A DNA stretch of 64,000 nucleotides, taken from an uncultured Eubacteriales bacterium (GTDB lineage: Bacteria > Bacillota > Clostridia > Oscillospirales > Oscillospiraceae). Positions 15,846 to 25,054 of this stretch are shown here, one piece after another. The notes beneath the pieces are model-generated. The model was not told the origin of the DNA, made no database searches, and was given only the letters and a program-made list of their open reading frames with translations. The position numbers were made by a program, and so were the translations under genes. The stretch is taken from positions 1 through 64,000 of the forward strand of contig CASFFN010000008.1 in NCBI GenBank assembly GCA_949293985.1. Reading direction: 5' to 3'. Each line of letters begins with the position of its first letter. Positions within the stretch are counted from its first letter, which is position 1.

Positions 15846-16153
15846 AAGGGCATCTCGGAACGAGATGCCCTTTTCAGCGTGTCAAAAAACTTTTTGACAC
15901 GCTGGCAGACTGTCAAGAAAGGCACAAAGACAAGCAAACGCCGCACGTAGGCGTACATAGGGTACGGTAGTGCGGCGTTTGCGCAGTAAGGCAAAAGCGT
16001 TGCGAAGCAACATTTTTTCGCTTTTATTGGGAGAACTACACCTGGTTTTCTTTCCAATCCTCCAAAGAGGAAAAAAGCCCGTTTTCTTTTGCTTTTGCCG
16101 GTTTGGGACTTTATTGACAGTCTGAAAGGGCATCTCGGAACGAGATGCCCTTT
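15846..16153. mobile_element. Terminator-associated repeat element, copy 2
   Basis: Identical 28-bp stem-loops (GGGCATCTCG-GAA-CGAGATGCCC plus flanks) at 15846-15873 and 16126-16153 enclose about 252 bp. The insert starts TCAGCGTGTCAAAAAA and ends TTATTGACAGTCTGA, the same two end types as copy 1. The interior differs from copies 1 and 3: it holds a GCAAACGCCGCAC/GTGCGGCGTTTGC hairpin and T-rich stretches. The left stem-loop would terminate the ferritin-like gene and the right one the ABC permease gene from the other side. Confidence 0.7.
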
Positions 16154-16160
16154 CAATTTG

Positions 16161-17192
16161 TTAACGGGAGCCTTTGTCGTAGGGGATACCCTCTGCCTTG
16201 GGTGCCCGGGACTTCTTGGAAGTGAAGGCCAGAACCACCAGGGTCACCAGGTAGGGAAGCATCCGGTACAGGTGGGAGCTGATGCCGATTTGTGCCAGCC
16301 AGTACACCCCGTCGCCGTTGATGTCGATGGAGCTGTAAGCTGCGGCAATGCACTTGAACAGGCCGAAGAGCAGGGAGGCACCGGCAATGTTCAGGGGCTT
16401 CCAGTTACCGAAAATCATAACCGCCAGAGCCAGGAAGCCGAAGCCTGCCACATCGCCGTTGGCGGTGCAGTTGGCGGTGGTCAGGGAGTAGACAAAGCCG
16501 CCCATACCGGCCAGAGCGCCGGAGATGGTGGTGCCGATATACCGCATCTTATACACATTGATGCCCAGGCTGTCAGCTGCCTGAGGATTTTCACCGCAGG
16601 AACGGAGCCGCAGGCCGAACCTGGTCTTATACAGGATAATGGCCAGTACAATGAAGATGATGATGCAGATATAGGTGGCAATGTAAATCTTGTTCAGGAA
16701 GGTCTCCCCGAAGAAGCCCCAATCCACAGACTTTTTCACACCGAAGGTGGACTTCTTGATCATGAACCAGGAGGCGGCGTCGCCGGTCTGCATCTGCAGG
16801 GTGTTCTGGTTTACCAGCACCCGGATGAGGAACAGCACCAGAGCCGGAGCCATCAGGTTCAGAGCGGTACCGCCGATGGTCTGGTCGGCCCGGAGGTTGA
16901 TGGAGGCAAAGGACAGAAGCAGGGAGAACACAGCGCCCATAATCGCCGCTACCACCATGGCCAGCAGCTCCAGACCCTGCAGGGTGAGCCAGTCACCCTC
17001 CCGGGCGGCGGTGGTGAACACCTCCAGGTTCTGCATGCTGTGGACAAACAGCACGCCGATGAAGGCACCGAAAATCATAATACCTTCCAGGGCCAGGTTG
17101 ATGATACCGCTGCGCTCAGCGAATACACCGGCCAAAGCCACAATCATAAGCGGAACCGCATACAGTAAGGTTTGCTGAATCAGAAATGTCAT
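16161..17192 (-). CDS. Nucleoside ABC transporter permease (NupQ-type)
   Basis: A 343-residue permease with about nine hydrophobic segments. The N-terminal pattern LAGVFAERSGIINLALEGIMIFGAF is the conserved EGxM-type loop of the branched-chain/BMP permease family that contacts the ATPase. It is the last gene of the bmpA-ATPase-permease-permease operon, and its start overlaps the upstream stop. The neighbouring cdd, deoB, deoD and deoC point to nucleoside import. Confidence 0.88.
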   Translation of the reverse strand: MTFLIQQTLLYAVPLMIVALAGVFAERSGIINLALEGIMIFGAFIGVLFVHSMQNLEVFTTAAREGDWLTLQGLELLAMVVAAIMGAVFSLLLSFASINLRADQTIGGTALNLMAPALVLFLIRVLVNQNTLQMQTGDAASWFMIKKSTFGVKKSVDWGFFGETFLNKIYIATYICIIIFIVLAIILYKTRFGLRLRSCGENPQAADSLGINVYKMRYIGTTISGALAGMGGFVYSLTTANCTANGDVAGFGFLALAVMIFGNWKPLNIAGASLLFGLFKCIAAAYSSIDINGDGVYWLAQIGISSHLYRMLPYLVTLVVLAFTSKKSRAPKAEGIPYDKGSR

Positions 17193-18427
17193 GCTTCCTC
17201 GCCTCCTTCCGGCTGGGTATCCGGTTTCTTCTCTGCCGCAGGCTTCTTCTCAATCTTCTCGGTCTTGGCCTTGGGCTTTCCGGTCAGAGCCATGCGAATG
17301 ACCAGGGAGAAGGCGCTCAGATACACAATCACCGCAATAATCACATCGGTAATATACTCATTGTAGGCGGTGTAGCCGGTGAGCTGCTGGCCTACAATAT
17401 CCAGCATAGCCATGAAGCTGCCGGTGAAGATGACGCCGATGGGGTTACATACCGCCAGCAGAGCCACGGGGATGCCGTTGAAACCAATGGCCGGCAGGGA
17501 TTGGTAGGTAGACCAGTAGAACTCCGTGTTGCCTGCCAGCCAGTACAGGGCAGCACCGCCGCCGGACAGGGTGCCGGCGATGGCCATGGACAGAACGATG
17601 TTCCGCTTGTCATTGATACCGGCATACCGGGCGGCATGGCGGTTGGAGCCGCAGGCCTTCAGCTGGTAGCCCAGGGTGGTCTTGTTAATGAGAATATACA
17701 TGGCAATGGCAATCACAATAGCAATCAGGATTCCGCCATTGACCTGGGAGCCGGGGAAAATCTTGTCCAGCCCCAGCTTGGGGGTTTCCACGCCGTTGAA
17801 GGTGGTCTTATAGATGTAGCCGGCCTTGGTATTTTCCACCATGTTCTTGAAATTGCTCACATCAAAGGCCCAGGTGACCAGATTGGCAGCCAGCCAGTTG
17901 GTCATAATGCAGGCCAGAACCTCATTGATGTTCAGCAATGCTTTCAGCAGGCCGGGGATGCAGCCCCACAGAGCGCCGGCCAGGCAGCCGCCCAGGAAAG
18001 CCAGGATCCAAATGATTCCGGCGGGCACCACTTCGGAGGGGATGCCCAGGGCGATCATCAAAGAGGCCATGGTACCCATCAGGTACTGACCGGGAGCGCC
18101 GATGTTGAACAGACCGGTTTTGTAGGCAACCGCAACAGAAAGGCCGGTCATAATCAGAGGGGTGGCGCGGAAGAGCATATTGCCCACGGACTGAGGATTG
18201 TATCCCCAGGAAAGATTACCGGCAGCATCCCGTCCGGTGGAGAAGATGCCGGCAAAAATCAGCCGCACACCGTCCCAGATGCCGGTGGGGGTGATGGTAT
18301 CTTTGGTCAAACCCACAATCACCACAATAATGGTACCTACAAACAGGCCCACAAGAATGGAAATCAGGGAAGCCAGTACCTTTTTCGTGCCGTCTTTCCC
18401 ATAAATGTCTGAAAGTTTGTTTTTCAT
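17189..18427 (-). CDS. Nucleoside ABC transporter permease (NupP-type)
   Basis: A 412-residue permease, larger than its partner, with a long periplasmic-side loop between the early helices and a charged C-terminal tail rich in Lys, Pro and Glu (GKPKAKTEKIEKKPAAEKK). The family loop reads GLFNIGAPGQYLMGTMAS. It should form the heterodimeric channel with the 16161-17192 product. ATGA overlaps occur at both ends (with the ATPase gene at 18424-18427 and the next permease at 17189-17192), so the three genes are tightly coupled. Confidence 0.88.
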   Translation of the reverse strand: MKNKLSDIYGKDGTKKVLASLISILVGLFVGTIIVVIVGLTKDTITPTGIWDGVRLIFAGIFSTGRDAAGNLSWGYNPQSVGNMLFRATPLIMTGLSVAVAYKTGLFNIGAPGQYLMGTMASLMIALGIPSEVVPAGIIWILAFLGGCLAGALWGCIPGLLKALLNINEVLACIMTNWLAANLVTWAFDVSNFKNMVENTKAGYIYKTTFNGVETPKLGLDKIFPGSQVNGGILIAIVIAIAMYILINKTTLGYQLKACGSNRHAARYAGINDKRNIVLSMAIAGTLSGGGAALYWLAGNTEFYWSTYQSLPAIGFNGIPVALLAVCNPIGVIFTGSFMAMLDIVGQQLTGYTAYNEYITDVIIAVIVYLSAFSLVIRMALTGKPKAKTEKIEKKPAAEKKPDTQPEGGEEA

Positions 18428-19968
18428 GCCTGGGCTCCTCCTTTTCCGTCACGCTTGGCGCCCGCCATGTAAAGGCCCAGCTCCTGTACGGTGGTCGTCT
18501 TGGGGTCAAACTCACCCACAATCTCCCCTTCATACATAACCAGAATCCGGTCGGACAGGTTCATAACCTCATCCAATTCCAGGGATACCAGCAGTACCGC
18601 CTTGCCCTCATCCCGCTGGGCAACCAGCTGCTTGTGGATGTACTCGATGGCACCCACGTCCAGACCACGGGTGGGCTGGACCGCAATCAGCAGAGGCAGA
18701 CCCCGGTCCACTTCCCGGCCAATGATGGCCTTCTGCTGGTTGCCGCCGGACATACTCCGGGCGACGGTCACCGGGCCCTGGCCGCTGCGGACGTCGTACT
18801 GGTCGATAATCTTCTGGGCGTACTGGCGCACAGCGTCCTTCTTGATGAAGCCCAGCTTCTGGAACCGGGGCTCCTGGAAGGATTGGAGTACAATGTTGTT
18901 TTCCAGGGTGTCGTCCAGCACCAGGCCGTGCTTGTGCCGGTCTTCCGGGATATGGCTCATTCCCGCCTCGCTGCGCTTGTGGACGCTGGCCTTGGAGATG
19001 TCCTTGCCGCAGAGGGTAACGTGACCGCCGGCGGTCTTTTCCAGACCGGTCAGACCGTATACCAGTTCCGACTGACCGTTGCCGTCAATACCGGCAATAC
19101 ACACGATCTCTCCCCCGCGAACCTGGAAGGACACATCGTGGACAGCGTTTTTCTTGCTGTTTTTGGCGTGAACCGTCAGGTTCTGCACATCCAGAATCAC
19201 ATCGCCGGGCTTTGCAGGCATCTTCTCCACCTGCAGCTGCACCGGACGGCCTACCATCATGTTGGACAGCTCCTGCTGATTGGTGTCGGCAATGTTGACG
19301 GTGCCGACGCATTTACCCTTCCGCAGAACGGTACACCGGTCCGCCACCGCCATGATTTCGTTGAGCTTGTGGGTAATGAAGAGGATGGACTTGCCTTCCT
19401 TGGCAAAGCCCCGCATGATCTCCATCAGCTCGTCAATTTCCTGAGGGGTGAGCACGGCGGTGGGCTCGTCAAAAATCAGGATCTCATTGTCCCGGTAGAG
19501 CATTTTCAGGATTTCGGTACGCTGCTGCATACCCACGGTGATGTCCTCCACCTTGGCGTCCAGGTCCACCTGGAGCTTGTACTTCTCCGACAGCTCCTGA
19601 ACCTTTTTCCTGGCAACCTTCTTTTGCAAAAAGCCCAGCTTGGTGTCCTCCGCACCCAGGATAATATTGTCCAGGACGGTAAACACATCCACCAGCTTGA
19701 AGTGCTGGTGCACCATGCCAATGTGCAAAGCGGTGGCGTCGTTGGGGTTGTGAATCCTGACCGTCTGGCCGTTCTTTCTGATTTCTCCTGCCTCCGGCTG
19801 ATACAGACCGAACAGCACAGACATAAGCGTGGACTTACCGGCGCCGTTTTCTCCCAGCAGGGCGTGGATCTCACCCCGGCGCAGCTGCAGCGTAATATCG
19901 TCATTGGCTACAATGCCCGGAAATTCTTTTCGGATATTCAGCATTTCAATAATGTATTCTGAATCCAT
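18424..19968 (-). CDS. Nucleoside ABC transporter ATPase, duplicated ABC module (NupO-type)
   Basis: A 514-residue tandem ABC ATPase. The first half has Walker A ALLGENGAGKST, signature VGMQQRTEI and Walker B ILIFDEPTAVL. The second half has a degenerate Walker A (AGIDGNGQSE), a canonical signature MSGGNQQKA and AVQPTRGLDVG in place of Walker B, the usual asymmetry of sugar and nucleoside importers. AAGGAGG precedes ATG 19968; an upstream in-frame ATG at 19998 lies before this site and was rejected. A hairpin separates it from bmpA upstream. Confidence 0.9.
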   Translation of the reverse strand: MDSEYIIEMLNIRKEFPGIVANDDITLQLRRGEIHALLGENGAGKSTLMSVLFGLYQPEAGEIRKNGQTVRIHNPNDATALHIGMVHQHFKLVDVFTVLDNIILGAEDTKLGFLQKKVARKKVQELSEKYKLQVDLDAKVEDITVGMQQRTEILKMLYRDNEILIFDEPTAVLTPQEIDELMEIMRGFAKEGKSILFITHKLNEIMAVADRCTVLRKGKCVGTVNIADTNQQELSNMMVGRPVQLQVEKMPAKPGDVILDVQNLTVHAKNSKKNAVHDVSFQVRGGEIVCIAGIDGNGQSELVYGLTGLEKTAGGHVTLCGKDISKASVHKRSEAGMSHIPEDRHKHGLVLDDTLENNIVLQSFQEPRFQKLGFIKKDAVRQYAQKIIDQYDVRSGQGPVTVARSMSGGNQQKAIIGREVDRGLPLLIAVQPTRGLDVGAIEYIHKQLVAQRDEGKAVLLVSLELDEVMNLSDRILVMYEGEIVGEFDPKTTTVQELGLYMAGAKRDGKGGAQA

Positions 19969-20146
19969 CGTGGTTGTCCTCCTTCCCAGATTATGCACAT
20001 TTCCGCATACAGTAATTATACATTACCAACGAAAGAATTGCAAGAAAAGATTGATAAATTGTAACGAAAAAACAATTTTATGTCAAAAGTATGAAGTATC
20101 TGTCCCTATATTGCCTGATATTGCGGAGAAAAAGTCCAGGCAAAAG

Positions 20147-20182
20147 GAAAAAAAATACCGGCACAGCCGAAGCTGTGCCGGT
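20147..20182 (-). terminator. Terminator or attenuator between bmpA and the ABC ATPase
   Basis: Perfect ACCGGCACAGC/GCTGTGCCGGT stem with a TTCG-type loop, then nine T on the minus strand. Partial read-through would make more binding protein than transporter, a common arrangement. Confidence 0.85.
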
Positions 20183-20201
20183 AAAGATATGGATGCAGAA
20201 A

Positions 20202-21389
20202 TTACTTGATGATGTTCACAGTGACATTGTCGGTGGATTCGGGCTCGGGAACATCGGCTCCGTCAATCGTAATCTTACCGGCAACGATGTCAGCCAGCAT
20301 AGCCTCGTACTCCTCGACGCTCCAGCCTTCCAGGGACCAGGTGGCGGTGGGCAGACCCACAGCGTTGTCCTTGGCGCCCAGGGTGATGGAAGTCGTGCCG
20401 TCGCCGATGAAAGCATTCCAGCTCTCCTCGGTCTCAGCAGCCTTCAGAGCCTGCATAGCAGCCTCGCCGATGCCCTTCATAGCGGAGGTGATAACGGTGG
20501 GAGACTCGAAGGACTGGTCCACATCCACGCCGATGACGGCGCCGTCCTCAGCGGAGGCAGCAGCGGAGATGGACTGGAACATAGCGCCGCCGCAGGCGAA
20601 GATGACCTCGGTACCGGTCTGATACCAGCCGGCAGCCATGGTCTGCAGCTCGTTGGAAGCGGAGAAGCTGGAACCGTACAGCCAGGAGTAGTTCATCTCA
20701 ACCTTTACGCCCAGCTCCTTGGCAGCAGCATCGGCGCCCTGCACGAAGCCATAGCCGTAACGGTTACAAGCAGCGTTGGTGCCGCCGCCGCCGCCGGAGA
20801 AGCCCAGCTTGGTGTAGCCTTCCTTCACGGCAGCGTAGCCGGCCAGGTAGCCGCACTGCTCTTCCTGGAAGTTAATGCCCGCCACATTGGTACGGCCCAT
20901 CGCCCAGCCGTCAATGAACACGAACTTGACATCGGGGAACTCCTCGGCGGCCTTCGCCAGAGCCTTTTCCTGCATAAAGCCTGCGCAGACAACCACTTCA
21001 GCGCCGTTATCGGCAGCCAGCTTCATGGCGTCGTAACGGTCGTCATCGGTGGCCTCATTGCCGCCGGCGGGCTGATAGTACTTGTAGGACTTGCCGGCCT
21101 CGGCAGCGTACAGCTTCACGCCGTCATAGGTGCCCTGGTTGAAGGACTTGTCCTTCAGCTGGCCCACATCGGTAACGAAAGCAATCTGATACTTGCCGTC
21201 AGAAGAGGTCATCTCATCGGGGATGTCATCAGCGCTCGGTGCGGGAGGCTCGGTGGTCTCGTCGCCGCCCTGAGGAGCCGTGGTAGAATCGGGAGCTTCG
21301 GTGGTCTCATCGTTGTTTGCGGGCGCGCAGCCGGCGAACAGACCGACAACCATCAGAGCAGCCAGCAAAAATGCCAGAATCTTCTTCAT
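20202..21389 (-). CDS. BMP family nucleoside-binding lipoprotein
   Basis: A 395-residue substrate-binding protein. Residues 1-20 are a lipoprotein signal with lipobox LFAGC (MKKILAFLLAALMVVGLFAG-C), followed by an acidic Thr-rich linker of about 45 residues and a two-lobed BMP/PnrA-like domain (KYQIAFVTDVGQLKDKSFNQGTYDG is the family opening). GGAGG precedes ATG 21389. It should be diacylated by Lgt (encoded at 50.1 kb) and capture purine or pyrimidine nucleosides for the permeases downstream. Confidence 0.9.
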   Translation of the reverse strand: MKKILAFLLAALMVVGLFAGCAPANNDETTEAPDSTTAPQGGDETTEPPAPSADDIPDEMTSSDGKYQIAFVTDVGQLKDKSFNQGTYDGVKLYAAEAGKSYKYYQPAGGNEATDDDRYDAMKLAADNGAEVVVCAGFMQEKALAKAAEEFPDVKFVFIDGWAMGRTNVAGINFQEEQCGYLAGYAAVKEGYTKLGFSGGGGGTNAACNRYGYGFVQGADAAAKELGVKVEMNYSWLYGSSFSASNELQTMAAGWYQTGTEVIFACGGAMFQSISAAASAEDGAVIGVDVDQSFESPTVITSAMKGIGEAAMQALKAAETEESWNAFIGDGTTSITLGAKDNAVGLPTATWSLEGWSVEEYEAMLADIVAGKITIDGADVPEPESTDNVTVNIIK

Positions 21390-21505
21390 TTGATTTTCCT
21401 CCATTTTTATGTAGTGGGTGCCATGGGCACCGACTTTATTTTCGCACATCTTTGGGTAAAAATCAACTACTTTTCTTGATTTTTGTAAAAATAACTATGA
21501 ACTTT

Positions 21506-21919
21506 TTACATACCCATGTATTTTCCGGCAGAAAAACCATAAGGCAGCAGCTCTGCCAGGGTGCAGCTTTGGATTTTCTCGGGACCGTCCGCCATGTAAA
21601 TACGGAAGTCCTCCTTACAGAACTCCGCCATCACCTGACGGCACACGCCGCAGGGGGGGAACATCCCGGTAAGAACCCCGTCCTTGCCGCCGCAGACAGC
21701 GATGGCGGTGAAGTCCCGGCGGCCGTCATACACCGCCTTGAAAAAGGCGGTACGCTCGGCGCACACCGTGGGGGAGTAGGCGGCGTTTTCCATGTTGCAG
21801 CCCTGGTACACCGTGCCGTCGGCGCACAGCAGGGCGGCACCGACCTTATAGCCGGAGTAGGGGACATAGGCGTGGGTCATGGCCTCCTTGGCCAGCTCCA
21901 TCAGTTTTTCAGGGGTCAT
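21506..21919 (-). CDS. cdd: Cytidine deaminase
   Basis: A 137-residue homotetrameric-type deaminase converting cytidine and deoxycytidine to uridine and deoxyuridine. Zinc ligands are C53 (TVCAERTAF), C90 and C93 (PPCGVC), with the proton-shuttling E55. Length and motifs are typical of Gram-positive Cdd. It lies 15 bp after deoB in the same direction and 116 bp before bmpA, inside the nucleoside locus. Confidence 0.93.
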   Translation of the reverse strand: MTPEKLMELAKEAMTHAYVPYSGYKVGAALLCADGTVYQGCNMENAAYSPTVCAERTAFFKAVYDGRRDFTAIAVCGGKDGVLTGMFPPCGVCRQVMAEFCKEDFRIYMADGPEKIQSCTLAELLPYGFSAGKYMGM

Positions 21920-21934
21920 CGGTTTTTCCTCCTT

Positions 21935-23098
21935 TTAGAGAATTTCCTTGGCAAAGCTCTTGCCCGGGGTCTCCAGCTTCACATCCAGCAGCTCCGCCAC
22001 CGTGGCGGCAATGTCGGCAAAACTCTTCCGGGTACCGAGATTGCCCGGCTTTACCCGCTTGCCCAGCACCAGCAGGGGCACATACTCCCGGGTGTGGTCG
22101 GTGGTGGCGCTGTAGCCCGGGTCGCAGCCGTGGTCGGCGGTAATCATCAGGATGTCCTCCTGCCCCAGCTTGGGGAGGAACCGCCCCAGCCAGGTGTCAA
22201 ACTCCGTCAGGGCATTGGCGTAGCCGTCAATGTTCCGCCGGTGGCCGTACTGCATATCAAAGTCCACCAGATTCACAAAGCACAGTCCGTGGAAATCCCT
22301 GGCGGCAAAATCATCGGTATGGGCCATGCCGTCGGCGTTGCTCTTGTTATACACGTGCTCGGTGGTGCCCCGTCCGGCGAAGATGTCATAAATCTTGCCT
22401 ACCCCGATGCAGTCCTGCCCGGCGGCCTTGATGGCATCCAGCAGGGTTTCCGCCGGGGGCTCCAGAGAGAAGTCGTGGCGGTTGGCGGTGCGCCGGAAGC
22501 TTCCGGGCTTGCCCACGAAGGGACGGGCGATGACCCGGCCCACGCCGTGCTTCCCCTGGAGAATCTTCCGGGCAATCCGGCAGTATTCGTACAGCTGCTC
22601 CGGGGGGACGATCTCCTCATGGGCGGCAATCTGGAACACCGAGTCGGCGGAGGTGTAGACAATCAAATCCCCGGTTGCCATATGCTGGGCCCCGTACTTT
22701 TCGATAACCTCCGTGCCGGACCAGGGGGCGTTGGCCAGAACCCCTCTGCCGGTAGCCTCCCGGAAGGGAGCCAGAACCTCCTCAGGGAAACCGTTGGGGT
22801 AGGTGGGGAGGGGATTCTCCGAAATAAGACCGGCAATCTCCCAGTGGCCGATGGTGGTGTCCTTACCCATGGAGGCTTCCGTCAGCCGGGCATAAGCTCC
22901 GGTGGGAGCGGCTTCCCCCGGGACAGCGGAAACGCCGTCGATGTTTCCCAGGCCCGCCTTTATCATGTTGGGAACGGAGAGCTTGGGGGAGGTGGCGCAG
23001 GAGGCCAGAGTGTTTACCCCCACATCCCCGAAAGCGGGAGCGTCGGGCATGGCGCCGATGCCGAAGGAGTCCAGTACAATCAAAAATACACGCTTCAT
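21935..23098 (-). CDS. deoB: Phosphopentomutase
   Basis: A 387-residue alkaline-phosphatase-superfamily mutase that interconverts (deoxy)ribose-1-phosphate and -5-phosphate. Metal ligands start with D10 in VLDSFGIGAMPDA; the phosphorylated Thr lies in GKDTTIGHWE (81-82); further ligands occur in DFDMQYGHRRN and ADHGCDP. It takes the product of DeoD and supplies DeoC. A terminator-like hairpin separates it from deoD. Confidence 0.94.
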   Translation of the reverse strand: MKRVFLIVLDSFGIGAMPDAPAFGDVGVNTLASCATSPKLSVPNMIKAGLGNIDGVSAVPGEAAPTGAYARLTEASMGKDTTIGHWEIAGLISENPLPTYPNGFPEEVLAPFREATGRGVLANAPWSGTEVIEKYGAQHMATGDLIVYTSADSVFQIAAHEEIVPPEQLYEYCRIARKILQGKHGVGRVIARPFVGKPGSFRRTANRHDFSLEPPAETLLDAIKAAGQDCIGVGKIYDIFAGRGTTEHVYNKSNADGMAHTDDFAARDFHGLCFVNLVDFDMQYGHRRNIDGYANALTEFDTWLGRFLPKLGQEDILMITADHGCDPGYSATTDHTREYVPLLVLGKRVKPGNLGTRKSFADIAATVAELLDVKLETPGKSFAKEIL

Positions 23099-23123
23099 AA
23101 AATATACTCCTTGTCTGAAAAAA

Positions 23124-23151
23124 GAAAGAGGCGCATAAAACGCCTCTTTCC
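23124..23151 (-). terminator. Hairpin between deoD and deoB
   Basis: GAAAGAGGCG/CGCCTCTTTC stem followed on the minus strand by T-rich DNA, located eight bases past the deoD stop. It may end or attenuate the deoD transcript. Confidence 0.65.
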
Positions 23152-23158
23152 CGGTTTC

Positions 23159-23905
23159 TTACTTGTTCTCCATGGCAACGGCCACATCCAGCGCCACCCG
23201 CATCATGGTGGTGAAGGCGGTCTGCCGTTCCTGGGAGGTGGTTTCCGTACCCTTGAGCACATGGTCGGAGATGGTGCAGATGCACAGGGCGCGCTTGCCG
23301 TACCGGGCGGCGTTCATATACAGGGCGGCAGCCTCCATTTCCAGAGCCATGACGCCCATTTTTTTCAGGCCGTAGACGCTGTCCAGCCCCTCCGGCACAC
23401 CCACATGGTCGCCGTAGAACACATCGGAGGAGTTCACATTGCCCACATGGTAGGTAGCGCCGATGTTCTCCGCCGCCTTTACTGCCTCAGAAAGAAGCTG
23501 GAAGTCCGCAATGGGGGCAAAGGTGCCGGGGAGGTGGAACTGGGCTGCCCAGTTGGAGTCGGTGCAGGCGCCCTGGGCCAGCACCAGGTCGTACAGGTCG
23601 ATATTCTCCTGAATAGCGCCGGCGGAGCCTACCCGGATGATGTTCTCCACGCCGTAGCCGTTGAACAGCTCGTGGGAGTAGATGCCGATGGCGGGCATGC
23701 CCATGCCGGAGGCCATGACGGAGACCTTTACCCCTTTATAGGTGCCGGTGTGGCCCTGAACGCCCCGGACATTGTTCACCAGCACCGGGTTTTCCAGGAA
23801 ATTCTCCGCGATAAACTTGGCCCGCAGGGGATCGCCGGGCATCAAAACGGTCTTGCCAAAGTCCCCGGGCTTGGCGCTGATATGGGGAGTGGGTGTATGC
23901 AGCAT
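23159..23905 (-). CDS. deoD: Purine-nucleoside phosphorylase, DeoD type
   Basis: A 248-residue hexameric-type phosphorylase (trimeric PNPs are longer). It cleaves purine (deoxy)nucleosides with phosphate to base and (deoxy)ribose-1-phosphate. Visible features are LMPGDPLRAKFIAENF (phosphate site), VMASGMGMPAIGIYS, and the catalytic Asp in ISDHVLKG (about 214). An AGGAGG site precedes the ATG. Upstream, a composite repeat with a nested MITE separates it from deoC. Confidence 0.93.
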   Translation of the reverse strand: MLHTPTPHISAKPGDFGKTVLMPGDPLRAKFIAENFLENPVLVNNVRGVQGHTGTYKGVKVSVMASGMGMPAIGIYSHELFNGYGVENIIRVGSAGAIQENIDLYDLVLAQGACTDSNWAAQFHLPGTFAPIADFQLLSEAVKAAENIGATYHVGNVNSSDVFYGDHVGVPEGLDSVYGLKKMGVMALEMEAAALYMNAARYGKRALCICTISDHVLKGTETTSQERQTAFTTMMRVALDVAVAMENK

Positions 23906-23960
23906 GGTAAATTCCTCCTGTTATTGAATAATCTGTTGGCCTCAATCGGCCATTGGAATG

Positions 23961-24320
23961 GGTATATACCGCTCCCTCCGGGAGGGAGCTGTCACCGCAG
24001 GTGACTGAGGGAGCAAGCGGGCGGTAATCTTCCCGTTTGCTGATGGGATGGTACTTGCTTCCAGGTATCCTAAGGAATCTCTGAACAAATCGTCTGCGGC
24101 TGGAAAGCTTATCTTTTTCGCCAGCCATGCAGAATGAAAAACAGGAAATACATACAGTATTCCACTGTCATCAAAAACTTGAGAATCTTGGGGAGGTACC
24201 CTCCGGGATACGCCAATAGGCTGTACTCCCGCTGGCTCCCTCCGTCTTGGGGCTGCGCCCCAAGCCACCTCCCTCCCGGAGGGAGGTGTTGCCGGAAGCC
24301 CTCTGCATGGTAACGATACC
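23961..24320. repeat. Composite intergenic repeat, copy 1, with nested MITE
   Basis: It opens with GCTCCCTCC-GGGAGGGAGC, continues GAGGGAGCAAGCGGGCGGTA and TGGTACTTGCT, and its second half runs CTTGGGGAGGTACC, GGCTCCCTCCGTCTTGGGGC, CCTCCCTCCCGGAGGGAGG and ends TAACGATACC. The same order is found at 30491-30770, 38992-39280 and 39320-39617. In this copy the middle is interrupted by the MITE-like element 24071-24168. Confidence 0.85.
24071..24168. mobile_element. MITE-like element, copy 3 (truncated, nested)
   Basis: It begins TAAGGAATCTCTGAACAAAT and is almost identical to copy 1 for about 98 bp, through CATACAGTATTCCACTGT, then diverges before the right terminus. It interrupts the composite repeat between its two halves. 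Confidence 0.75.
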
Positions 24321-24346
24321 GTGTGGTTTTGAGAAACTGTGAATAA

Positions 24347-25033
24347 TCAATAGGAGCCGTCGTTGGGGGCAGTCTTGCCGGCCTCCAGAGCCTTGGCCAG
24401 CTTCACAATCCGGGAGGTGCCCAGACGGGAAGCCCCCAGCTGGATGAACTTTTCTGCATCCTCCAGGCTGGAAATGCCGCCGGCGGCCTTGATTTTCACA
24501 TGGGGTGCCACGTGCCCCGCGAAAAGCTCCACATCGTGGAAGGTGGCTCCGGCCTTGGAGAAGCCGGTGGAGGTCTTGATGTACTCGGCACCGGAATCGG
24601 AAACCACCTGGCACATTTTGATCTTTTCCTCGTCGGTGAGCAGGCAGGTTTCGATAATCACCTTCAGAAGCTTACCTTTACAGGCGGCCTTGACGGCGGT
24701 AATCTCCTCCCGGACGGCGTCGTAACCGCCCGCCTTCACCCAGCCGATGTTGATAACCATATCCACCTCGTCGGCTCCGTTATCCACCGCGTCGGCGGCC
24801 ATGAAGCACTTGGCGGCGGTGGTGTCGTAGCCGTTGGGGAAGCCGATGACGGTACAGATGGGGAGCTTGTCTCCCACATATTCCCTGGCCTGCTTTACAT
24901 AGCAGGCGGGGATGCACACGGAAGCGGTATGGTACTTCATACCGTCGTCGCACACCTGGCGAATCTCCTCCCAGGTGGCGGTCTGACCCAGCAGCGTGTG
25001 GTCGCATTTGGAAAGAATCTCGCACAATTCCAT
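24347..25033 (-). CDS. deoC: Deoxyribose-phosphate aldolase
   Basis: A 228-residue class I aldolase cleaving 2-deoxyribose-5-phosphate to glyceraldehyde-3-phosphate and acetaldehyde. The Schiff-base Lys is K153 in YIKTSTGF; D91 in [10 protein letters not shown] and a second Lys in VKIKAAGG complete the active site. AAGGAG lies ten bases before ATG 25033; an ATG at 25054 overlaps this ribosome site and was not chosen. It lies 21 bp downstream of tdk and is followed by the repeat array before deoD. Confidence 0.94.
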   Translation of the reverse strand: MELCEILSKCDHTLLGQTATWEEIRQVCDDGMKYHTASVCIPACYVKQAREYVGDKLPICTVIGFPNGYDTTAAKCFMAADAVDNGADEVDMVINIGWVKAGGYDAVREEITAVKAACKGKLLKVIIETCLLTDEEKIKMCQVVSDSGAEYIKTSTGFSKAGATFHDVELFAGHVAPHVKIKAAGGISSLEDAEKFIQLGASRLGTSRIVKLAKALEAGKTAPNDGSY

Positions 25034-25054
25034 CGCAATCGTTCTCCTTTGCAA

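Noticed and set aside
21317-24004. An 895-codon open frame on the plus strand across the deo genes
   Set aside because: It is antisense to bmpA, cdd, deoB and deoD, which all have strong family matches. Long antisense frames are expected in such GC-rich codon use; the translation is Gly/His/Val-rich with no motif and no ribosome site.
23961-24320. CRISPR-like array suggested by repeated CTCCCTCC blocks
   Set aside because: The blocks are inverted palindromes at unequal distances within one composite repeat, not short direct repeats with uniform unique spacers, and no cas gene is near.
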